NCBI GenBank assembly: GCA_030386875.1
Contig: CM059560.1
Span: 46,604,757-46,668,756 of the forward strand
Direction: 5' to 3'
Source of the DNA: Morinoia aosen
Lineage: Eukaryota; Arthropoda; Malacostraca; Amphipoda; Talitridae
DNA length: 64,000 nt
Shown: positions 37,001-49,032 of the stretch, piece after piece
Numbering within the stretch: the stretch's first letter is position 1
Layout: every line of letters starts with the position of its first letter
Translations under genes and position numbers: made by a program
The notes under the pieces: model-generated
What the model was told of the DNA's origin: nothing
Seen by the model: the letters and a program-made list of their open reading frames with translations, nothing else
The model's database searches: none

Positions 37001-40000
37001 AAAGGAGTACAGGAGGTATTTCTAGAACGTACAAAGGAGTACAGGAGGTATCTCTACAGCGTACAAAGGAGTACAGGAGGTATCTCTACAGCGTACAAAG
37101 GAGGACAGGAGGTAGCTCTAGAACGTACAAAGGAGTACACGAGGTATCTTTACAGCGTACAAAGGAGTACAGGAAGTATCTCTAGAACGTACAGAGGAGT
37201 ACAGGAGGTATCTCTACAGCGTACAAAGGAGTACAGGAGGTATCTCTAGAACGTACAAAGGAGTACACGAGGTATCTCTACAGCGTACAACGGAATACAG
37301 AAGGTATCTCTAGAACGTACAAAGGAGTACACGAGGTATCTCTTCAGCGTACAAAAGAGTACAGGAGGTATCTCTATAACGTACAGAGGAGTGCAGGAGG
37401 TATCTCTTGAACGTACAAAGGAGTACAGAAGGTATCTCTAGAATGTACAAAGAAGTACAAGAGGTATCTCTAGAACGTAGAAAGGAGTACAGGAGGTATC
37501 TCCAGAACGTACAAAGGAGTACAGGAGGTATCACTATAGCGTACAAAAGAGTACAGGAGGTATTTCTACAGCGTACAAAGGAGTTCAGGCGGTATCTCTA
37601 CAGCGTACAAAGCAGTACAGGAGGTATCTCTAGAACGTACAAAGGAGTACATGAGGTATCTCTAGAACGTACAAAGGAGTACCGGAGGTATCTCTACAGC
37701 GTACAAAGGAGTACAGGAGGTATCTCTACAGCGTACAAATGAGTACAGGAGGTATCTCTGGAACGTTCAAAGGAGTACAGGAGGTATCTGTACAGCGCAC
37801 AAAGGAGTACAGGAGGTATCTCTAGAACGTACAAAGGAGTACAGGAGGTATCTCTAGAACGTACAAAGGAGTACAGGAGGTATCTCTAGAACGTACAGAG
37901 GAGTACAGGAGGTACCTCTACAGCGCACAAAGGAGTACAGGAGGTATCTCTAGAACGTACAAAGGAGTACACGAGGTATCTCTACAGCGTACAAAGGAGT
38001 ACAGGAGGTATCTCTAGAACGTACAGAGGAGTACAGGAGGTATCTCTACAGCGCACAAAGGAGTACAGGAGGTATCTCTACAGCGTACAAAGGAGTACAG
38101 GAGGTATCTCTGCACCGTACAAATGAGTACAGGAGGTATCTCTAGAACGTACAAAGGAGTACACGAGGTATCTCTACGGCGTACAAAGGAGTACAGGAGG
38201 TATCTCTAGAACGTACAGAGGAGTACAGGAGGTATCTCTAGAACGTACAAAGAAGTACAGGAGGTATCTCTAGAACGTACAGAGGAGTACAGGAGGTACC
38301 TCAACAGCGCAAAAAGGAGAACAGGAGGTATCTCTAGAACGTACAAAGGAGTACACGTGGTATCTCTGCAGCGTACAAAGGAGTACAGGAGGTATCTCTA
38401 GAACGTACAGAGGAGTACAGGAGGTATCTCTAGAACGTACAAAGGAGTACAGGAGGTATCTCTAGAACGTACAAAGGAGTACAGAAAGTATCTCTAGAAC
38501 GTACAAAGGAGTACATGAGGTATCTCTAGAACGTAGAAATGAGTACAGGAGGTATCTCTAGAACGTACAAAGGAGTACAGGAGGTATCTCTACAGCGCAT
38601 AAAGGAGTACAGGATGTATCTCTACAGCGCACAAAGGAGTACAGGAGGTATCTCTAGAACGGACAAAGGAGTACACGAGGTATCTCTACAGCGTACAAAG
38701 GAGTACAGGAGGTATCTCTAGAACGTACAGAGGAGTACAGGAGGTATCTCTAGAACGTACAAAGGAGTACAGGAGGTATCTCTAGAACGTACAGAGGAGT
38801 ACAGGAGGTACCTCTACAGCGCACAAAGGAGTACAGGAGGTATCTCTAGAACGTACAAAGGAGTACACGAGGTTTCTCTACAGCGTACAAAGGAGTACAG
38901 GAGGTATCTCTAGAACGTACAGAGGAGTACAGGAGGTATCTCTAGAACGTACAAAGGAGTACACGAGGTATCTCTACAGCGTACAAAGGAGTACAGGAGG
39001 TATCTCTAGAACGTGCAGAGGAGTACAGGAGGTATCTCTAGAACGTACAAAGGAGAACAGGAGGTGTCTCTAGAACGTACAAAGGAGTACCGAAGGTACC
39101 TCTACAGCGTACAAAGGAGTACAGGAGGTATCTTTACAGCGTACAAATGAGTACAGGAGGTATCTCTAGAACGTTCAAAGAAGTACAGAAGGTTTCTCTA
39201 CAGCGTACAAAGGAGTACAGGAGGTATCTCTACAGCGTACAAAGGAGTACAGGAGGTATCTCTAGAACGTACAAAGGAGTACAGGAGGTATCTCTACAGC
39301 GCACAAAGGAGTACAGGAGGTATCTCTACAGCGCACAAAGGAGTACAGGAGGTATCTCTACAGCGCACAAAGGAGTACACGAGGTATCTCTACAGCGTAC
39401 AAAGGAGTACAGGAGGTATCTCTAGAACGTACAGAGGAGTACAGGAGGTATCTCTAGAACGTACAAAGGAGTACAGGAGGTATCTCTAGAACGTACAGAG
39501 GAGTACAGGAGGTACCTCTACAGCGCACAAAGGAGTACAGGAGGTATCTCTAGAACGTACAGAGGAGTACAGGAGGTATCTCTAGAACGTACAAAGGAGT
39601 ACACGAGGTATCTCTACAGAGTACAAAGGAGTACAGGAGGTATATCTAGAACGTACAGAGGAGTACAGAAGGTATCTCTAGAACGAACAAAGGAGTACAG
39701 GAGGTATCTCTAGAACGTACAAAGGAGTACAGGAGGTACCTCTACAGCGTACAAAGGAGTACAGGAGGTATCTCTACAGCGTACAAATGAGTACAGGAGG
39801 TATTTCTAGAACGTTCAAAGGAGTACAGGAGGTATCTCTACAGCGTACAAAGGAGTACAGGAGGTATCTCTACAGCGTACAAAGGAGTCCAGGAGGTATC
39901 TCTAGAACGTACAAAGGAGTACAGGAGGTATCTCTACAGCGCACAAAGGAGTACAGGAGGTATCTCTACAGGGCACAAAGGAGTATAGGAGGTATATCTA

Positions 40001-41670
40001 CAGCGCACAAAGGAGTACACGAGGTATCGCTACAGCGTACAAAGGAGTACAGGAGGTATCTCTAGAACGTACAGAGGTGTACAGGAGGTAACTCTAGAAC
40101 GTACAAAGGAGTACAGGAGGTATCTCTAGAACGTACAGAAGAGTACAGGAGGTACCTCTACAGCGCACAAAGGAGTACAGGAGGTATCTCTAGAACGTAC
40201 AAAGGAGTACACGAGGTATCTCTACAGCGTACAAAGGAGTACAGGAGGTATCTCTAAAACGTACAGAGGAGTACAGGAGGTATCTCTAGAACGTACAAAG
40301 GAGTACACGAGATATCTCTACAGCGTACAAAGGAGTACAGGAGGTATCTCTAGAACGTACAGAGGAGTACAGGAGGTATCTCTAGAGCGTACAAAGAAAT
40401 ACAGGAGGTATCTCTAGAACGTACAAAGGAGTACAGGAGGTATCTCTACAGCGTTCAAAGGAGTACAGGAGGTATCTCTACAGCGTACAAAGGAGTACAG
40501 GAGGTATCTCTAGAACGTACAAAGGAGTAGAGGAGGTATCTCTACAGCGCACAAAGGAGTACAGGAGGTATCTCTACAGCGTACAATGGAGTACTGGAGG
40601 TATCTCTACAGCGTACAAAGGAGTTCAGGAGGTATCTCTAGAACGTACAAAGGAGTACAGGAGGTATCTCTACAGCGCACAAAGGAGTACAGGAAGTATC
40701 TCTACAGCACACAAAGGAGTACACGAGGTATCTCTACAGCGTACAAAGGAGTAGAGGAGGTATCTCTAGAACGTACAGAGGAGTACAGGAGGTATCTCTA
40801 GAACGTACAAAGGAGTACAGGAGGTATCTCTAGAACGTACAGAGGAGAACAGGAGGTACCTCTACAGCGCACAAAGGAGTACAGGAGGTATCTCTAGAAC
40901 GTACAAAGGAGTACACGAGGTATCTCTACAGCGCACAAAGGAGTACAGGAGGTATCTCTAGAACGTACAGAGGAGTACAGGAGGTATTTCTAAAACGCAC
41001 AAAGGAGTACAGGAGGTATCTCTAGAACGTACAAAGGAGTACAGTATGTATCTCTAGAACGTACAAAGGAGTACACGAGGTATCTCTACAGCGTACAAAG
41101 GAGTACATAAAGGTATCTCTAGAACGTACAAAGGAGTACAGGAGGTATCTCTAGAACGTATAAAGGAGTACAGGAGGATCTCTAGAACGTACAAAGGAGT
41201 ACAGGAGGTATCTCTACAGCGCACAAAGGAGTACAGGAGGTATCTCTACAGCGCACAAAGGAGTACAGGAGGTATCTCTAGAACGTACAAAGGAGTACAC
41301 GAGGTATCTTTACAGCGTACAAAGGAGTACAGGAGGTATCTCTAGAACGTACAGAGGAGTACAGGAGGTATCTCTAGAACGTACAAAGAAGTACAGGAGG
41401 TATCTCTAGAACGTACAGAGGAGTACAGGAGGTACCTCTACAGCGCACAAAGGAGTACAGGAGGTATCTCTAGAACGTACAAAGGAGTACACGAGGTATC
41501 TCTACAGCGTACAAAGGAGTACAGGAGGTATCTCTAGAACGTACAGAGGAGTACAGTAGGTATCTCTAGAACGTACAAAGGAGTTCACGAGGTATCTCTA
41601 CAGCGTACAAAGGAGTACTGGAGGTATCTCTAGAACGTACAGAGGAGTACAGGAGGTATCTCTAGAACGT
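34020..41670. repeat. 7.65-kb unit, copy 1
   Basis: Unit of about 239 monomers, counted from one ACTGAGGAG monomer to the next (34020 to 41671; 7,651 bp). In order it contains GAGTTTAGG, AAATTAG, the +4 TATATATC monomer, CTACCGCGC, GTACGGGCGG, GAACGACAAAGG and the AT-rich AAAAATTACAAAGG island. It continues with a variable stretch near 37.3-37.6 kb, CTGCACCG, GAACGGACAAAGG and the +1 ACATAAAGG monomer. A truncated start of a further unit follows at 41671-42318 before the 15-kb junction. Confidence 0.9.
36879..36923. repeat. AT-rich degenerate monomer island, copy b
   Basis: Same island with GTTTTAGGGG in place of GTTTTAGAGG. This change is shared with the copies at 51860 and 59512, which separates the 36.9-kb lineage from the 31.8-kb lineage. 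Confidence 0.9.
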
Positions 41671-44600
41671 ACTGAGGAGTACAGGAGGTATCTTTAGAAC
41701 GTACAAAGGAGTACACGAGGTATCTCTACAGCGTACAAAGGAGTTTAGGAGGTATCTCTAGAACGTACAGAGGAGTACAGGAGTTATCTCTATAGCGCAC
41801 AAAGGAGTACAGGAGGTATCTCTACAGCGCACAAAGGAGTACACGAGGTATCTCTACAGCGTACAAAGGAGAACAGGAGGTATCTCTAGAACGTACAGAG
41901 GAGTACAGGAGGTATCTCTAGAACGTACAAAGGAGTACAGGAGGTATCTCTAGAACGTACAGAGGAGTACAGGAGGTACCTCTACAGCGCACAAAGGAGT
42001 ACAGGAGGTATCTCTAGAACGTACAAATTAGTACACGAGGTATCTCTACAGCGTACAAAGGAGTACAGGAGGTATCTCTAGAACGTACAGAGGAGTACAG
42101 GAGGTACCTCTAGAACGTACAAAGGAGTACAGGAGGTATCTCTAGAACGTACAAAGGAGTATAGGAGGTATCTCTAGAACGTACAAATGAGTACAGGAGG
42201 TATCTCTACAGCGCACAAAGAAGTACAGGAGGTATTTCTTCAGCGCACAAAGGAGTACAGGAGGTATCTCTAGAACGTACAAAGGAGTACACGAGGTATC
42301 TCTACAGCGTACAAAGGAGTGCGAAGGTATTTCTACAGCGTACAAAGGAGTACAGGAGGTATCTCTACAGCGTACAAAGGAGTTCAGGAGGTATCTCTAG
42401 AACGTACAAAGGAGTACAGGAGGTATCTCTACAGCGCACAAAGGAGTACAGGAAGTATCTCTACAGCACACAAAGGAGTACACGAGGTATCTCTACAGCG
42501 TACAAAGGAGTACAGGAGGTATCTCTAGAACGTACAGAGGAGTACAGGAGGTATCTCTAGAACGTACAAAGGAGTACAGGAGGTATCTCTAGAACGTACA
42601 GAGGAGTACAGGAGGTACATCTACAGCGAACAAAGGAGTGCAGGAGGTATCTCTAGAACGTACAAAGGAGTACACGAGGTATCTCTACAGCGTACAAAGG
42701 AGTACAGGAGGTATCTCTAGAACGTACAGAGGAGTACAGGAGGTATCTCTAGAACGTACAAAGGAATACTCGAGGTATCTCTACAGCGTACAAAGGAGTA
42801 CAGGAGGTATCTCTAGAACGTACAAAGGAGTACAGGAGGTATCTCTAGAACGTACAAAGGAGTACAGGAGGTATCTCTAGAACGTACAAAGGAGTACAGT
42901 AGGTATCTCTACAGCGCACAAAGGAGTACAGGAGGTATCTCTACAGCGCACAAAGGAGTACAGGAGGTATCTCTAGAACGTACAAAGGAGTACACGAGGT
43001 ATCTCTACAGCGTACAAAGGAGTACAGGAGGTATCTCTAGAACGTACAGAGGAGTACAGGAGGTATCTCTAGAACGTACAAAGGAGTACAGGAGGTATCT
43101 CTAGAACGTACAGAGGAGTACAGGAGGTACCTCTACAGCGCACAGAGGAGTACAGGAGGTATCTCTAGAACGTACAAAGGAGTACACGAGGTATCTCTAC
43201 AGCGTAAAAAGGAGTACAGGAGGTACCTCTAGAACGTACAGAGGAGTACAGGAGGTATCTCTAGAACGTACAAAGGAGTTCACGAGGTATCTCTACAGCG
43301 TACAAAGGAGTACAGGAGGTATCTCTAGAACGTACAGAGGAGTACAGGAGGTATCTCTACAGCGCACAAAGGAGTACAAGAGGTATCTCTACAGCGCGCA
43401 AAGGAGTATAGGAGGTATCTCTAGAACGTACAAAGGAGTACACGAGGTATCTCTACAGCGTACAAAGGAGTACAGGAGGTATCTCTAGAACGTACAGAGG
43501 AGTACAGGAGGTATCTCTAGAACGTACAAAGGAGTACAGGAGGTATCTCTAGAACGTACAAAGGAGTACAGGAGGTATCTCTAGAACGTACAAAGGAGTA
43601 CAGGAGGTATCTCTAGAACGTACAAAGGAGTACAGGAGGTATCTCTACAGCGCACAAAAGAGTAGAGGAGGTATCTCTACAGCGCACAAAGGAGTACAGG
43701 AGGTATCTCTAGAACGTACAAAGTAGTACACGAGGTATCTCTACAGCGTACGAAGGAGTACAGGAGGTATCTCTAGAACGCACAGAGGAGTACATGAGGT
43801 ATCTCTAGAACGTACAAAGGAGTACAGGAGGTATCTCTAGAACGTACAGAGGAGTACAGGAGGTATCTTTAGAACGTACAAAGGAGTACACGAGGTATCT
43901 CTACAGCGTACAAAGGAGTACAGGAGGTATCTCTAGAACGTACAGAGAAGTACAGGAGTTATCTCTACAGCGCACAAAGGAGTACAGGAGGTATCTCTAC
44001 AGCGCACAAAGGAGTACACGAGGTATCTCTACAGCGTACAAAGGAGAACAGGAGGTATCTCTAGAACGTACAGAGGAGTACAGGAGGTATCTCTAGAACG
44101 TACAAAGGAGTACAGGAGGTATCTCTAGAACGTACAGAGGAGTACAGGAGGTACCTCTACAGCGCACAAAGGAGTACAGGAGGTATCTCTAGAACGTACA
44201 AATTAGTACACGAGGTATCTCTACAGCGTACAAAGGAGTACAGGAGGTATCTCTAGAACGTACAGAGGAGTACAGGAGGTACCTCTAGAACGTACAAAGG
44301 AGTACAGGAGGTATCTCTGGAACGTACAAAGGAGTATAGGAGGTATCTCTAGAACGTACAAATGAGTACAGGAGGTATCTCTACAGCGCACAAAGGAGTA
44401 CAGGAGGTATTTCTACAACGCACAAAGGAGTACAGGAGGTATCTCTAGAACGTACAAAGGAGTACACGAGGTATCTCTACAGCGTACAAAGGAGTACAGG
44501 AGGTATCTCTAGAACGTACAAAGGAGTACACGAGGTATCTCTACAGCGTACAAAGGAGTACAGGAGGTATCTCTAGAACGTACAAAGGAGTACACGAGGT

Positions 44601-46768
44601 ATCTCTTCAGCGTACAAAGGAGTACAGGAGGTATCTCTAGAACGTACAGAGGAGTACAGGAGGTACCTCTACAGCGCACAAAGGAGTACAGGAGGTATCT
44701 CTAGAACGTACAAAGGAGTACACGAGGTATCTCTACAGCGTACAAAGGAGTACAGGAGGTATCTCTAGAACGTACAATGGAGTACAGGAGGTATATATCT
44801 CAAGAACGTACAGAGGAGTACAGGAGGTACCTCTACAGCGCACAAAGGAGTACAGGAGGTATCTCTAGAACGTACAAAGGAGTACACGAGGTATCTCTAC
44901 AGCGTACAAAGGAGTACAGGAGGTATCTCTAGAACGTACAAAGGAGTAGAGGAGGTATCTTTAGAACGTACAGAGGAGTACAGGAGGTATCTCTAGAACG
45001 TACAAAGGAGTACAGGAGGTATTTCTAGAACGTACAAAGGAGTACAGGAGGTATCTCTAGAACTTAGAAAGGAGTACAGGAGGTATCTCTAGAACGTACA
45101 AAGGAGTACAGGAGGTATCTCTACAGCGCACAAAGGAGTACAGGAGGTATCTCTACAGCGCACAAAGGAGTACAGGAGGTATCTCTAGAACGTACAAAGG
45201 AGTACACGAGGTATCTCTACAGCGTACAAAGGAGTACAGGAGGTATCCCTAGAACGTTCAGAGGAGTACAGGAGGTATCTCTAGAACGTACAAAGGAGTA
45301 CAGGAGGTATCTCTAGAACGTACAAAGGAGTACAGGAGGTATCTCTAGAATGTACAAAGGAGTACAGGAGGTATCTCTACCGCGCACAAAGGAGTACAGG
45401 AGGTATTTCTACAGCGCACAAAGGAGTACAGGAGGTATCTCTAGAACGTACAAAGGAGTACAAGAGGTATCTCTACAGCGCACAAAGGAGTACAGGAGGT
45501 ATCTCTAGAACGTACAGAGGAGTACAGGAGGTAACTCTAGAACGTACAAAGGAGTACAGGAGGTATCTCTAGAACGTACAGAGGAGTACAGGAGGTACCT
45601 CTACAGCGCACAAAGGAGTACAGGAGGTATCTCTAGAACGTACAAAGAAGTACACGAGGTATCTCTACAGCGTACAAAGGAGTACGGGATATATCTCTAG
45701 AACGTACAAAGGAGTAGAGGAGGTATCTCTAGAACGTACAGAGGAGTACAGGAGGTATCTCTACAGCGTACAAAGGAGTACAGGAGGTATCTCTACAGCG
45801 TACAAAGGAGTACAGGAGGTATCTCTAGAACGTACAAAGGAGTACAGGAGGTATCTCTAGAACGTACGAAGGAGTACAGGAGGTATCTCTACAGCGTGCA
45901 AAGGAGTACAGGAGGTATCTCTAGAACGTACAAAGGAGTACACGAGGTATCTCTACAGCGTACAAATGAGTACAGGAGGTATCTCTAGAACGTACAAAGG
46001 AGTACAGGAGGTATCTCTAGAACGTACAAAGGAGTACAGGAGGTATCTCTACAGCGTACAAAGGAGTACAAGAGGAATCTCTAGAACGTACGAAGGAGTA
46101 CTAGAGGTATCTCTAGAACGACAAAGGAGTACAGGAGGTATCTCTACAGCGTACAAAGGAGTTCAGGAGGTATCTCTAGAACGAACAAAGGAGAACAGGA
46201 GGTACCTCTACAGCGTACAAAGGAGTACAGGAGGTATCTCTACAGCGTACAAAGGAGTACAGGAGGTATCTCTAGAACGAACACAGGAGAACAGGAGGTA
46301 CCTCTACAGCGTACAAAGGTATACAGGAGGTATCCCTACAGCGTACAAAGGAGTACAGGAGGTTTCTCTAGAACGTACAAAGGAGTACAGGAGGTATCTC
46401 TAGAACGTACAAAGGAGTACAGGAGGTATCTCTAGAACGTACAAAGGAGTAAAGGAGGTATCTCTAGAACGTACAAAGTAGTACAGGAGGTATCTCTAGA
46501 ACGTACAAAAGAGTACAGGAGGTATCTCTAGAACGTGCAAAGGAGTACAGGAGGTATCTCAACAGCATACAAAGGAGTACAGGAGGTATCTCTAGAACGA
46601 ACAAAGGAGTACAGGAGCTATCTCAACAGCGTACAAAGAAGTACAGGAGGTATCTCTACAGCGTACAAAGGAGTACAGGAAGTATCTCTAGAACGTACAA
46701 ATGAGTACAGGAGGTATCTCTAGAACGAACAAAGGAATACAGGAGGAATCTCTACAGCGTACAAAGGA

Positions 46769-46813
46769 GTACATTAGGTATCTCTAAAAATTACAAAGGA
46801 GTTTTAGAGGTAT
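46769..46813. repeat. AT-rich degenerate monomer island, copy c
   Basis: Copy of the 31756 island (GTTTTAGAGG form), displaced by 15,013 bp as part of the 15-kb duplication. Confidence 0.9.
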
Positions 46814-49032
46814 CTCTAGAACGTACAAAGGAGTACAGGAGGTATCAATACAGCGTACAAAGGAGTACAGGAGGTATCTCTACAGCGTTCAAAGGAGTAC
46901 AGGAGGTATTTCTAGAACGTACAAAGGAGTACAGGAGGTATCTCTAGAACGTACAAAGGAGTACAGGAGGTATCTCTACAGCGCACAAAGGAGTACAGGA
47001 GGTATCTCTAGAACGTACAAAGGAGTACAGGAGGTATCTCTACAGAGTACAAAGGATTTCCGGAGGTATCTCTACAGCGTACAAAGGAGTACAGGAGGTA
47101 TCTCTAGAACGTACAAAGGAGTACAGGAGGTATCCCTAGAGCGTACAAAGGAGTACAGGAGGTATCTCTAGAACGTACAAAGGAGTACAGGAGGTATCTC
47201 TAGAACGTACAAAGGAGTACAGGAGGTATCTCTAGAACGTACAAAGGAGTACAGGAGGTATCTCTACAGCGTTCAAAGGAGTACCGGAGGTATCTCTAGA
47301 ACGTACATAGGAGTACAGGAGGTATCTTCAGAACGTACAAAGGTGTACAGGAGGTATCTCTAGAACGTACAAAGGAGTTCAGGAGGTATCTCTAGAACGC
47401 ACACAGGAGTACAGGAGGTATCTCTACAGCGCACAAAGGAGTACAGGAGGTATCTCTACAGCGCACAAAGGAGTACAGGAGGTATCTCTAGAACGTACGA
47501 AGGAGTACACGAGGAATCTCTACAGCGTACAAAGGAGTACAGGGGGTATCTCTAGAACGTACAGAGGAGTACAGGAGGTATCTCAAGAACGTACAAAGGA
47601 GTACAGGAGGTATCTCTAGAACGTACAGAGGAGTACAGGAGGTACATCTACAGCGCACAAAGGAGTACAGGAGGTATCTCTAGAACGTACAAAGGAGTAC
47701 ACGAGGTATCTCTACAGCGTACAAAGGAGTACAGGAAGTATCTCTAGAACGTACAGAGGAGCACAGGAGGTATCTCTAGAACGTACAAAGGAATACACGA
47801 GGTATCTCTACAGCGTACAAAGGAGTACAGGAGGTATCTCTAGAACCTACAGCGGAGTACAGGAGGTATCTCTAGAACGTACAAAGGAGTACAGGAGGTA
47901 TCTCTAGAACGTACAAAGGAGTACAGGAGGTATCTCTACAGCGCACAAAGGAGTACAGGAGGTATCTCTACAGCGCACAAAGGAGTGCAGGAGGTATCTC
48001 TAGAACGTACAAAGAAGTACACGAGGTATCTCTACAGCGTACAAAGGAGTACAGGAGGTATCTCTAGAACGTACAGAGGAGTACAGGAGGTATCTCTAGA
48101 ACGTACAAAGGAGTACAGGAGGTATCTCTAGAACGTACAGAGGAGTACAGGAGGTACCTCTACAGCGCACAAAGGAGTACAGGAGGTATCTCTAGAACGT
48201 ACAAAGGAGTACACGAGGTATCTCTACAGCATAAAAAGGAGTACAGGAGGTATCTCTAGAACGTACAGAGGAGTACAGGAGGTATCTCTAGAACGTACAA
48301 AGGAGTTCACGAGGTATCTCTACAGCGTACAAAGGAGTACAGGAGGTATCTCTAGAACGTACAGAGGAGTACAGGAGGTATCTCTACAGCGCACAAAGGA
48401 GTACAAGAGGTATCTCTACAGCGCGCAAAGGAGTATAGGAGGTATCTCTAGAACGTACAAAGGAGTACACGAGGTATCTCTACAGCGTACAAAGGAGTAC
48501 AGGAGGTATCTCTAGAACGTACAGAGGAGTACAGGAGGTATCTCTAGAACGTACAAAGGAGTACAGGAGGTATCTCTAGAACGTACAAAGGAGTACAGGA
48601 GGTAACTCTAGAACGTACAAAGGAGTACAGGAGGTATCTCTAGAACGTACAAAGGAGTACAGGAGGTATCTCTACAGCGCACAAAAGAGTAGAGGAGGTA
48701 TCTCTACAGCGCACAAAGGAGTACAGGAGGTATCTCTAGAACGTACAAAGGAGTACACGAGGTATCTCTACAGCGTACGAAGGAGTACAGGAGGTATCTC
48801 TAGAACGTACAGAGGAGTACAGGAGGTATCTCTAGAACGTACAAAGGAGTACAGGAGGTATATCTAGAACGTACAGAGGAGTACAGGAGGTACCTCTACA
48901 GCGCACAAAGGAGTACAGGAGATATCTCTAGAACGTACAAAGAAGTACACGAAGTATCTCTACAGCGTACAAAGGAGTACAGGAGGTATCTCTAGAACGT
49001 ACAGAGGAGTACAGGAGGTATCTCTAGAACGT

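Larger units (their letters stand above)
27306..42318. repeat. 15.0-kb segment, first tandem copy
   Basis: Matches 42319-57300 almost base for base. The offset is 15,013 to about 36.2 kb, 14,981 after a one-monomer loss in the second copy near 51.2 kb, and 14,982 after the private one-base deletion GGAGGATCTC at 41176. Internally it holds two older, diverged copies of a module of about 5.2 kb (about 27.9-31.9 and 32.9-37.0 kb), followed by a 37-42-kb part related to 17.8-22.4 kb. The left edge is set by the shortened monomer at 27306, which pairs with 42319. Confidence 0.92.

Noticed and set aside
37310..37546. Minus-strand open frame of 78 codons, repeated at 52291 and 59943
   Set aside because: It depends on a cluster of variant monomers that remove the regular reverse-strand TAG. 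Its product is a low-complexity repeat of the reverse complement, with no domain.
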